From Nemertoderma westbladi (Eukaryota; Xenacoelomorpha; Nemertodermatida; Nemertodermatidae), in NCBI GenBank assembly GCA_032718475.1, contig JAUCBJ010000167.1, positions 1 through 20,528 of the forward strand: DNA of 20,528 bases, in the 5' to 3' direction. The translations under genes and the position numbers were made by a program. Below are positions 9,534 through 18,596 of the stretch, one piece after another (positions within the stretch are counted from its first letter, which is position 1; every line of letters begins with the position of its first letter). A model generated the notes under the pieces. The model ran no database searches, was not told where the DNA came from, and worked only from the letters and a program-made list of their open reading frames with translations.

Positions 9534-9936
9534 AACAGCCCCCCTAATTTTTCTACAAATCTTAATGAGATTTCATGAAATTTGAAACAGGGATTATTTT
9601 CATTTCCCGACCTCTTACTGGGTGAGCCAGAATTTAAATTTTTGCTTTCAATCTTTAGCTACAAACGTTTAAAAAAAGTGTTCCCACCGCAGCTATTCTT
9701 CTACCTTATAGCTGTTAGTTGGTACTGCTAGAAAGCTGGCCATGCAAGGATTCCAAATATGTAGCACAACCTGAATTTCGTTAAAAAATAGCTGAGGCGG
9801 GCGTTCAAAAGTTGCATGGTTTTGCATCAGCGCCAGGCTATTTTATACTATTTAATAAATACACCATATTCTTAAAACAAATACAAATTATTCATATATA
9901 AAAAACTGTAATATACAATACATCACTGAAAAGTGA

Positions 9937-10085
9937 AAACTGTCGGTTGTCTGCTGTCGGTTGTTGGCTGTCGGTTGTCTGCTGTTGGCTGTCGATTGTC
10001 GGCGTAAAGTTTACACCCGACGGAGACGAGGATTGCCAGGATTCTTCGGATGAAGATAACTGCCAACACCAACTCGGTTAGTAAC
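9937..10085 (-). repeat. Dispersed repeat ending in an octamer array, inverted copy 2
   Basis: Read on the minus strand, 10085 down to about 9990 matches 8089-8170 (…CCGAGTT…, then GGGTGTAAACTTTACGCCGAC) with moderate divergence. It then runs into the same octamer array (GACAACCGACAGCC…) down to about 9937. It is the inverted counterpart of the repeat at 8085-8262. The 83-codon minus ORF across it is not supported as a gene. Confidence 0.7.
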
Positions 10086-10324
10086 GCAATATTAATTATA
10101 CAATTAACACTTCTTCTTCCTAAATTAACTATGAGGTTTGAACTGTTACAGTCCGGCCACTGAAAAATATACAATTCGTTTTTAGATTTCGATGATCAAA
10201 AGTAGATAAATTATATTGGCGTCAAAAAAAATGGTATCCATAACTTCAATTATTTGTCTAGTCTAGAACATAGCCCATACGTAATTATTTATTAAATTAG
10301 GAACTCATCACACCATTCATACAC

Positions 10325-10816
10325 ATGGGCAGTAATTATTCTTATTCTAAATGGATGTCCGATGGCGACGGGGTTGGTTCCAATGCCACAGGGGGAGTTA
10401 GTAGCAGACTTGGTAAATTAAAAGGCGGCTTAGTATGTCCGAAATGCTACAATGTATTTATCGACCCAACTACATTGGAATGCACCCACACCATGTGCAG
10501 TTATTGTGTGCTGAAATCAATCCAACAGAAACTTGGTTGCCCTTCGTGTAGCAAACCTATTAAGATAGTAAGTCGGAATAAATTACTTGAAGGCATGGTC
10601 AACAAAGTAGTGGACGCGTTGATGGATATAGAAGATAAGAAAGCGAGGAACGACATTATAGCTAAACGGGGAGACGATGTTTTGGTGATCCCAGAGATCG
10701 TGGATGTCTGCGGCCATCATGCTTATGTTCCTAGTGACGTTGATGATGACGATGATAACACTGATGAAGACACCGACAATGGCGATGAAGACGAAACCTC
10801 TGTTGATAGTGAATAA
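10325..10816 (+). CDS. RING-finger protein, possible N-myristoylated E3 ubiquitin ligase
   Basis: A complete 163-codon ORF with an in-frame TAG upstream at 10298-10300, so no 5' exon is needed. A C3HC4 RING finger spans residues 38-75: C38-x2-C41, C53-x-H55, C58-x2-C61, C72-x2-C75, all eight zinc ligands present. RING domains of this kind bind ubiquitin-loaded E2 enzymes. The N terminus MGSNYS has Gly2 and Ser6, fitting the N-myristoylation rule, so membrane attachment is possible. After the RING comes a helical, charged stretch (LEGMVNKVVDALMDIEDKK, about 88-106). Residues 138-163 are a strongly acidic tail of Asp, Glu, Thr and Ser. The function is inferred from the RING alone; the parent family was not recognised. 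It is intronless and lies between repeats, so a retrocopy is possible, yet the frame is intact. No AATAAA is obvious just downstream. Confidence 0.8.
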   Translation: MGSNYSYSKWMSDGDGVGSNATGGVSSRLGKLKGGLVCPKCYNVFIDPTTLECTHTMCSYCVLKSIQQKLGCPSCSKPIKIVSRNKLLEGMVNKVVDALMDIEDKKARNDIIAKRGDDVLVIPEIVDVCGHHAYVPSDVDDDDDNTDEDTDNGDEDETSVDSE

Positions 10817-10995
10817 GTTTTGAACTCATTACGATCATATTAATAACTTCTCCAGCATTTACCACTTGCTATAATCCTCCTATAATCTTCCTAAAATTTT
10901 GAAAATATTATTTAGCTACGTAATTAGTGAACACTTAATTTCCAAATTGTGAACAGTCTGAGGTGAAACTTAGTAAAAAAAATTTGAAATTGGCT

Positions 10996-11055
10996 GCAGT
11001 TCCGTGTGCCACTACACTAACAATGGCTACATTTCAGTGTGCCACTACACTAACA
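10996..11055 (+). repeat. Two units of the 33-bp satellite
   Basis: CAGTTCCGTGTGCCACTACACTAACAATGGCTA-type sequence, about two units, identical in type to the main array at 14702-18411. It runs straight into the left arm of foldback repeat copy B at the shared letters ACAATAGTAACAATG. A further partial unit (CTACAGTATACTACACTAACAATGG) follows copy B at 11251-11275. Confidence 0.85.
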
Positions 11056-11253
11056 ATAGTAACAATGTGTTGGCAAGCTGTATTTATCGAGGTGTTTGTT
11101 ATTATACATTTATTATACTGTATAATTTGTACACTACCGGTTAAAAAGTACGCATGTGAAGGAATTAGTCCTACCATTGCGCCAATAAAAGATAAGTTAT
11201 TTTCAGTAAAATAAACTTATCATTCGAGGTTAAGACCCCTAGATCCCTTCCTA
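11056..11253. repeat. Foldback repeat, copy B, between 33-bp satellite units
   Basis: The left arm 11056-11116 is the inverse of the right arm of copy A (8007-8067). The body 11124-11253 is nearly identical to 7877-8007, including the hairpin at 11191-11221. Copy B lacks a right arm: after CTTCCTA the sequence changes directly to a 33-bp satellite unit. Units of the same satellite on both sides suggest that the satellite is part of the element, or that the element inserted into it. Confidence 0.75.
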
Positions 11254-11282
11254 CAGTATACTACACTAACAATGGTAATATA

Positions 11283-11964
11283 GGGTATTAGTATGGCCTG
11301 TGACCCCACTTTTTGATGAAAAAAACTAACTAGATAGTCTATTTAGATAGAGTCTAACTAAACTGGAAAAAACTAACTAGATAGAACGATCTATTGCGAT
11401 GTTCCAGAATGTCATTTGACAGTTGCTATGGTTACCATTTTGGAGAAAAAGGGCGTTTTAAGAATGTTAGTTTTGAAAATTTATGTACAATAAAATTGCT
11501 TAATTTTGCGTGTAAAAACCATAGTTATGAGTTTCTGGAACATTATATTCAGTCAAACCTTCAATAAAATGATGAGGCTTGATGAGGAACAAGAGAGGAA
11601 CCAATAAGAACCTGTTACAGAATCATCTCGCTGAATTTTGGTGGCGAAATTACAACAGGGAGGCCCCATTCAGCAAACTGATAACACTAATAAACAATAG
11701 CGAATTATAGAAATCTGTTTACTTCAGTTCAAAAACAAAAAACTAATCAATTTACATTGTTATATTCATTAAATAACATATTCGATTAACCTTCAATAAA
11801 TCATTATTTACAACACTTGGTTACCATAGCAACACAAGAAAAATGTTCCAGAATGTAGAACTTGAGTGGGGCAAACATAATACCAACATATGTAGCTAGT
11901 ATATCATAAATTACTAGCTAGTTTTTTTCATCAAAAAGTGGGGTCACAGGCCATACTAATACCA
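11283..11964. mobile_element. MITE-like element, 682 bp, with about 53-bp terminal inverted repeats
   Basis: The left end 11283-11335 (GGGTATTAGTATGGCCTGTG…ACTTTTTGATG…AACTAACTAG) is repeated inverted at 11912-11964 with only a few mismatches. TATA flanks both ends (11279-11282 and 11965-11968), a probable target-site duplication. Inside is a second layer: GTTCCAGAATGT as a direct repeat near 11401 and 11844, and inverted X-box-like words at 11422-11435 and 11820-11833. There is no ORF of note, so it is non-autonomous. The superfamily is not certain; a TATA or TA target fits several DNA-transposon groups. Confidence 0.85.
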
Positions 11965-12539
11965 TATAGGTAAGATAATATAGTTCCGTGGATCTAGGAC
12001 ACTTCCCCCCGGACAATATGCAATATATACGATACAATACGATACGAAAAATATACAATATGTTTTACTTTCTAAATGTCATGGCAACGCGACAGAATTG
12101 TTAATAAAGTGTCTTTAATTTAAAAAGTCTTTAATATCTGTTAGCCGTTTACACTGTTGCGTTTAGAGTAGTTCGCGTATTGCACAAAAAAGATATATTT
12201 TTGCCGCAAAAGCTTTTACAAATAGGACCACTACAGTAGTCATACTACTACTGCACCCCTACTACTGTAGTCATTAGTCATTTTTATTTAAAAAACTAAT
12301 ACTCTGAAATTTTAACACACAGTTGCTGAACATTTTGGTGATTATATGTTTTAAGAATATTCATTGAAAAATAATTAAGTAGTAGGGAATTTAGTGATGA
12401 AATATGTCAAAATTTCAATTAATCAAAAACAAAAATAAATTTCAATCACAAAAAAGTTAAATCACACTACTTATATTAAAGCACATATTTGATTCAATCA
12501 ATCTAGACTGTGATTTTGTTTAATTTTTAAAAGTCGAAT

Positions 12540-12664
12540 CGAATCAAACATTTTCTTTCGATTTTCGATTCGATTTCGTCATTTTTCGATTCGATTTCTG
12601 GAAAGATAGCTTTCGATTCGATTTCGATCCAGTTAAATTCGTTCGATTCGATTTCGATTCGAAC
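12540..12664 (+). repeat. TTCGATTCGATTTCGAT low-complexity tract
   Basis: GATTCGATTTCGAT-type words are repeated about a dozen times over 125 bp with irregular spacing, inside the 12046-13534 element and directly before the decayed ORF. It is probably a microsatellite expansion after insertion. The minus-strand ORF here (ESNEFNWIEIESK…) is only this repeat translated. Confidence 0.8.
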
Positions 12665-12673
12665 CCTGTCCCT

Positions 12674-13378
12674 GCTAAATACACAGTTGCAACATGTGCT
12701 GGATTTAATACTCCCTTGCCTAGTCACTTTGTGTCAGACTCCTTTACAATGGGAGCATTAGATAATTTTGATCACCCTGATAAATCATCCCTATCAGGGG
12801 GGACCCATGGTGATCACGATACAGTTCAGGTTCTATTACAAGTGCCACCGGTTTATGGCTGGTTGCCTTCTAAGCCGAACATATCTGTTGTTGACCTTAA
12901 TAACATAAATATACCTGGGAAGTTGCCTTGCCAGAAGATAACGCCATTTTTTTCCACTGTTGAAAAGTCAAGCATTCCTAATGACTTCAATGTGGAGCCT
13001 GATATACTTGAATTAGGGGAAGTTAAACAGGCATGTAGAGATTTTGAATTTGTTCTGAATCTGGTTAAATGTATCTGGTATGTTGTCGTTTTATCTGGCA
13101 GGGTTATGGGTAGTAATGTGAATGAAGAAGCAACTAAGATATAGGCCTACAACAATACTGAGACCAACATTGAACATTTGAGATCTGATCTAGAGGAAGC
13201 CGATATGAGACTAATACCACACATATAACATTCAATAAACAACGGCCAGCCCAATAAATACCTTTCACCAATTTCTGATTCACTAGTAAATACATGTGCC
13301 TGTCAGAAAGACTGCTTGACTCAGCGATGCTCTTGTAGGCGTAACGGTGTTATGTGCAATGAATACTGTCGGAATTGA
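12674..13378 (+). pseudogene. Decayed mobile-element protein with EEAD(T/M)R and CXC cysteine motifs
   Basis: One forward frame reads from about 12674 (…VATCAGFNTPLPSHFVSDSF) to a TGA at 13376-13378, broken by TAG at 13142-13144 and TAA at 13226-13228. The part up to the first stop is 142 codons from 12716, with a TTG, not an ATG, at that position. After the first stop the same frame gives EEADMR (13193-13210), and after the second CACQKDCLTQRCSCRR at 13295-13342, followed by CNEYCRN. The cysteine spacing is that of tesmin/TSO1-like CXC motifs. I recall uncharacterised mobile-element-associated proteins of marine invertebrates with the order PSHFV / DNFDH / EEADTR / C-terminal CXC, and the frame fits that order. 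The distance from EEADMR to the CXC is short, so an internal deletion is likely. The function is unknown. Confidence 0.6.
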
Positions 13379-13489
13379 GATTATTGTCACAATTTAATTC
13401 CATATAGTTAAGAATGTTATAATTGTGATTAATTTACATAGTGTAAACGGCTAACAGATATTTAAAGACACTTTATTAACAATTCTGTC

Positions 13490-13690
13490 GCGTTGCCATG
13501 GCATCTAGAAAGTAAAACATATTGCATATTTTTCCTTATACTCGATATAGTGGCGGTAGAGGTTGATTTTAAAACGCTGCGGCTAATATGTAGCATGTTT
13601 TTAGTCAAGGTTACTCGTTGCCACGGTAACTAGAAACTGAAAAAGAATGCATATTGTTCCTTATACTTGATATAATGGTGGTAGACTCTG
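13490..13690 (+). repeat. Imperfect direct duplication of an element end
   Basis: 13490-13565 (GTTGCCATGGCATCTAGAAA… CCTTATACTCGATATAGTGG) is repeated as 13617-13690 (GTTGCCACGGTAACTAGAAA… CCTTATACTTGATATAATGG) with moderate divergence. The first copy overlaps the right inverted repeat of the 12046-13534 element, so the second may be a further element end or a nested relic. GTTGCTATGG words go on at 13733, 13783, 13887 and 13909. Confidence 0.7.
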
Positions 13691-14552
13691 ATTCCATCAT
13701 GATACGACCACTGAATACGCATTACAAAGCCCGTTGCTATGAACATTGTCAATGTGGCTATCTTTGAAGGTCGTTTTCGCCTGGTTGCTATGGTATTTTC
13801 AAAAAACGAAATATGCCATTAAATTCTTCAAATCCAAAATATGAATCTGCTATAAATTTTAAATCGTCATATCTATTATAAGAGCTGTTGCTATGGCAAT
13901 TTTCTCCGTTGCTATGTTTAAGACCCCCTAAAAAACGAGCGCAACCATTTGGTGAAGTCTACCCAAATTTTTTTAAATGTCCCAAGTCTGCACTAAACAT
14001 CTATGTAGGGTAGCCGAGTCATATATAAAATTCCTACGGGGTCATAGGCTGGAGCCTGTATACTATATATAATTCAACAAAATCCTATTAAAAATATTGC
14101 AAGTAACCAGGAAATTTAATTAATTCATCAATATGTAATGCTGAACACAGAATACAGGTCGACGCATGTCGATTTTACCCTGGAGAGGTATAATTTTGAT
14201 TACAACAATAATATTCATCCCCAACTGCTACAATTTGAAGAAGACTATTACATAATAATACCTATAATTAAAACAATTAATTATTATAATTCTATAGTTT
14301 AATAAAAACAGTATATCATTCGGGGGATGGGATTTATAGGTCATCTAATTAATTGTTTAAAGATTAGCAAACAATACAATGTAATTGCATTGATAAAACC
14401 CATAAATAAAACTTGGATATAAAATGTAAAATCGGGATGCAAAAGATCACTTTCTGAGCTACGAAAGGAAAATTGGATATAACTTGTCTGGATACAAGCG
14501 GTCCGTTTACCTTACAAAATAAAAAATAAGAATCTGCGAAGTTAAGAACAGT
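13691..14552. other. AT-rich region with no gene seen
   Basis: Apart from GTTGCTATGG words up to about 13915, this stretch shows no coding signal, RNA gene or terminal repeat. From 14040 on it is AT-rich unique-looking sequence. It could be intron of the TRAPPC9-like gene on the minus strand, but no TRAPPC9 exon was recognised in it. Confidence 0.4.
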
Positions 14553-14701
14553 CGGGGGGGGGGGGGGGGAGTGTCCGGGGGCGGGGGGGAGTGACCGGGG
14601 GGAAAGTGTCTGGGGGGGAAGTGTCCGGGGGGGAAGTGTCCTACTTGAGCGGGGGGGAACTGTCCGGGGAGAAGTGTCCGGGGGGGGGGGGGGTGTCCGT
14701 A
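14553..14701 (+). repeat. G-rich tandem repeat GGGGGGAAGTGTCC
   Basis: Irregular units GTGTCCGGGGGGGAA and GTGACCGGGGGGAA recur about eight times, with G runs of 6-17. The last unit (GTGTCCGTACACCAGTTCAG) runs directly into the 33-bp array. A single inverted copy, ACACTTCCCCCCGGACA, sits at 12000-12016. The G runs could form G-quadruplexes on the plus strand. The 65-residue minus ORF (HFPPGHFPPRHFPPG) is this repeat translated. Confidence 0.85.
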
Positions 14702-17700
14702 CACCAGTTCAGTGTGCCACTACACTAACAATGGCTACAGTTCCGTATGGCATTACGCTATCAATGGCTACAGTTCAGTATGCCACTATATTAGCAATGG
14801 CTACAGTTCAGTGTGCCACTACACTAACAATTACTACAGTTCCGTGTGCCACTACACTAGCAATATATACAGTTCCGTGTGCCACTACACTAGCAATAGA
14901 TACAGTTCAGTGTGCCACTACACTAATAATGGCTACAGTTCCGTATGGCATTACGCTATCAATGGCTACAGTTCAGAATGGCATTACGCTATCAATGGGT
15001 ACAGATCCGTGTGCCACTACACTAGCAATAGATACAGTTCAGTGTGCCACTACACTAACAATGGCTACAGTTCCGTGTGCCACTACACTAGCAATAGATA
15101 CAGTTCCGTATGGCATTACGCTATCAATGGGTACAGATCCGTGTGCCACTACACTAGCAATAGATACAGTTCTGTATGGCAATACACTACCAATTACTAC
15201 AGTTCCGTGTGCCACTACACTAACAATGGCTACAGTTCCGTGTGCCACTACACTAGCAATAGATACAGTTCCGTATGGCACTACACTATCAATGGGTACA
15301 GATCCGTGTGCCACTACACTAGCAATAGATACAGTTCCGTATGTCATTACGCTATCAATGGGTACAGATCCGTGTGCCACTACACTAGCAATAGATACAG
15401 TTCAGTGTGCCACTACACTAACAATGGCTACAGTTCCGTGTGCCACTACACTAGCAATAGATACAGTTCCGTATGGCATTACGCTATCAATGGGTACAGA
15501 TCCGTGTGCCACTACACTAGCAATAGATACAGTTCCGTATGGCAATACACTACCAATTACTACAGTTCCGTGTGCCACTACACTAACAATGGCTACAGTT
15601 CCGTGTGCCACTACACTAGCAATAGATACAGTTCCGTATGGCACTACACTATCAATGGGTACAGATACGTGTGCCACTACACTAGCAATAGATACAGTTC
15701 CGTATGGCATTACGCTATCAATGGGTACAGATCCGTGTGCCTCTACACTAGCAATAGATACAGTTCCGTATGGCATTACGCTATCAATCGGTACAGTTCA
15801 GTGTGCCACTACACTAACAATTACTACAATACCGTGTGCCACTACACTAGCAATAGAGATAAAGTTCAGTGTGCCACTACACTAACAATGGCTACAGTTC
15901 CGTGTGCCACTACACTAGCAATAGATACAGTTCCGTATGGCATTACAAAAGACAATGGCTACAGTTCAGTGTGCCACTACACTAACAACGGCTACAGTTC
16001 CGTGTGCCACTACACTAGCAATGGGTACAGTTCGTGTCCCACTACACTAGCAATAGATACAGTTCAGTGTGCCACTACACTAACAATGGCTACAGTTCCG
16101 TGTGCCACTACACTAGCAATAGATACAGTTCAGTGTGCCACTACACTAACAATGGCTACAGTTCCGTGTGCCACTACACTAGCAATAGATACAGTTCCGT
16201 ATGGCACTACACTAACAATTACTACAGTTCCGTGTGCCACTACACTAACAATGGCTACAGTTCCGTGTGCCACTACACTAGCAATAGATACAGTTCCGTA
16301 TGGCACTACACTATCAATGGGTACAGATCCGTGTGCCACTACACTAGCAATAGATACAGTTCCGTATGGCACTACACTAACAATGGCTACAGTTCAGTGT
16401 GTCACTACACTAACAATGACTACAGTTCCGTGTGCCACTACACTAGCAATAGATACAGTTCCGTATGGCATTACAAAAGACAATGGCTACAGTTCAGTGT
16501 GCCACTACACTAACAATGGCTACAGTTCCGTGTGCCACTACACTAGCAATAGATACAGTTCCGTATGGCATTACACTAACAATGGCTACAGTTCATTGTG
16601 TCACTACACTAGCAATGGGTACAATTCGTGTCCCACTACACTAGCAATAGATACAGTTCAGTGTGCCACTACACTAACAATGGCTACAGTTCCGTGTGCC
16701 ACTACACTAGCAATAGATACACTTCAGTGTGCCACTACACTAGCAATGGGTAGAGTTCCGTGTGCCACTACAATAGCAATAGATACAGTTCAGTGTGCCA
16801 CTACACTAGCAATAGATACATTTCCGTATGGCATTACAAAAGACAATGGCTACAGTTCAGTGTGCTACTACACTAACAATGGCTACAATTCCGTGTGCCA
16901 CTACACTAGCAATAGATACAGTTCCGTATGGCACTACACTATCAATGGGTACAGATCCGTGTGCCACTACACTAGCAATAGAAACAGTTCAGTGTGCTAC
17001 TACACTAACAATGGCTACAGTTCCGTGTGCCACTACACTAACAATGGCTACAGTTCCGTGTGCCACTACACTAGCAATAGATACAGTTCAGTGTGCTACT
17101 ACACTAACAATGGCTACAGTTCCGTGTGCCACTACACTAACAATGGCTACAGTTCCGTGTGCCACTACACTAGCAATAGATACAGTTCCGTATAGAATTA
17201 CAAAAGATAATGGCTACAGTTCAGTGTGCCACTACACTAACAATGGCTACAGTTCCGTGTGCCACTACACTAGCAATGGGTACAGTTCCGTATGGCATTA
17301 CAAAAGACAATGGCTACAGTTCAGTGTGCTACTACACTAACAATGGCTACAGTTCCGTGTGCCACTACACTAACAATGGCTACAGTTCCGTGTGCCACTA
17401 CACTAACAATGGCTACAGTTCCGTGTGTCACTACACTAGCAATAGATACAGTTCAGTGTGCTACTACACTAACAATGGCTACAGTTCCGTGTGCCACTAC
17501 ACTAGCAATAGATACAGTTCCGTATGGAATTACAAAAGACAATGGCTACAGTTCAGTGTGCTACTACACTAACAATGGGTACAGTTCCGTGTGCCACTAC
17601 ACTAGCAATAGATACAGTTCCGGATGGCATTACACTAACAATGGCTACAGTTCAGTGTGCCACTACACTAACAATGGCTACAGTTCCGTGTGTCACTACA

Positions 17701-18411
17701 CTAGCAATAGATACAGTTCCGTATGGCATTACACTAACAATGGCTACAGTTCAATGTGTCACTACACTAGCAATGGGTACAGTTCGTGTCCCACTACACT
17801 AGCAATAGATACAGTTCAGTGTGCCACTACACTAACAATGGCTACAGTTCCGTGTGCCACTACACTAGCAATAGATACAGTTCAGTGTGCCACTACACTA
17901 GCAATGGGTACAGATCCGTGTACCACTACACTAGCAATAGAAACAGTTCCGGATGGCATTACACTAACAATGGCTACAGTTCCGTGTGCCACCACACTAA
18001 CAATGGCTACAGTTCAGTGTGCCACTACACTAACAATGGCTACAGTTAAGTGTGCCACTACACTAACAATGGCTACAGTTCCGTGTGCCACTACACTAGC
18101 AATATACAGTTCCGTATGGCATTACACTAACAATGGCTACAGTTCAGTGTGCCACTTCACTAGCAATAGATACAGTTCAGTGTGCCACTACACTAGCAAT
18201 AGATACAGTTCCGTATGGCATTACAAAAGACAATGGCTACAGTTCAATGTGTCACTACACTAGCAATGGGTACAGTTCGTGTCCCACTACACTAGCAATA
18301 GATACAGTTCCGTATGCCACTACACTAGAAATGGCTACAGTTCCGTGTGCCACTACACTAACAATTACTACAATACCGTGTGCCACTACACTAGCGGTGG
18401 CTACAGCGCCT
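14702..18411 (+). repeat. 33-bp minisatellite array, about 112 copies
   Basis: The unit is of the form CAGTTCCGTGTGCCACTA, then CACTAGCAATAGATA. Variants: CAGTTCAGTGTGCC… with AACAATGGCTA; CGTATGGCATTACGCTATC with AATGGGTACAGATCC; a 34-bp unit with GGCATTACAAAAGACAATGG (near 15940, 16467, 16831, 17301, 17533, 18219); and a 32-bp unit with CAGTTCGTGTCCCACTAC (near 16027, 17776, 18275). Variant units recur in blocks, so there is higher-order structure. Thirty-three is a multiple of three and the unit lacks stops in two forward frames and at least one reverse frame. That alone yields ORFs up to 827 codons (CHYTNNGYSSV-type repeats). There is no signal peptide, no unique flanking domain and no splice or promoter evidence, so these are not annotated as genes. 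Confidence 0.97.
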
Positions 18412-18596
18412 TTCAAGTTTGTTAATGCCTTTATTTATTCTAGAATATGTTGTTGCTATAGCAACTTGTAGAATAATTTTAATATGAATAAATAGTTTAC
18501 AGTTAGTGTTTTTTTAAAGAAGTTGCCATAAAATATAACACCTTCTTATTTAATAAAACATTATAAATAAAAATAATTATAGACCCATAAACTTAC
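18412..18596 (-). other. Start of a TRAPPC9-like intron, with a GTTGCTATAGCAAC palindrome
   Basis: On the minus strand the bases from 18596 downward read GTAAGT, a strong splice donor after the exon ending at 18597. The perfect palindrome GTTGCTATAGCAAC at 18452-18465 is X-box-like. No further exon is recognised before the 33-bp array, so the array appears to lie inside this intron. Confidence 0.55.

Larger units (their letters stand above)
12046..13534. mobile_element. DNA-transposon-like element, about 1.5 kb, with roughly 95-110-bp inverted ends
   Basis: The left end 12046-12154 and the right end 13441-13534 are inverted copies: GAAAAATATRCAATATGTTT, then CTTTCTARATGYCATGGCAA, CGCGACAGAATTGTTAATAA, and on to CTGTTAGCCGTTTACAC. 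The left copy has about a dozen extra bases (TTAAAAAGTCTT-like, near 12119-12130). No clear target-site duplication was found. The interior holds a TTCGAT-rich tract and a decayed ORF. The element appears dead: the ORF has stops and the ends have diverged. Confidence 0.8.

Noticed and set aside
10963-11214. 83-codon plus ORF
   Set aside because: It translates 33-bp satellite units and foldback repeat B, and no domain is visible.
11565-11600. A third hammerhead core (ATGATGAGGCTTGATGAGGAAC)
   Set aside because: CTGATGA is not present (A in place of C), GAAA is missing, and no stem II or stem III of proper form can be drawn.
12716-13144. Intact 142-codon gene
   Set aside because: The apparent start is a TTG, the frame is open and similar in character upstream, and the same frame goes on past two stops into further conserved motifs, so it is a fragment of a dead gene.
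14674-18263. Very long ORFs (403, 827 and 323 codons) as repeat-protein genes
   Set aside because: The 33-bp unit is a multiple of three and has no stop in two forward frames, so long ORFs follow from the array itself. Several overlap in different frames and there is no unique domain, signal peptide or splice context.
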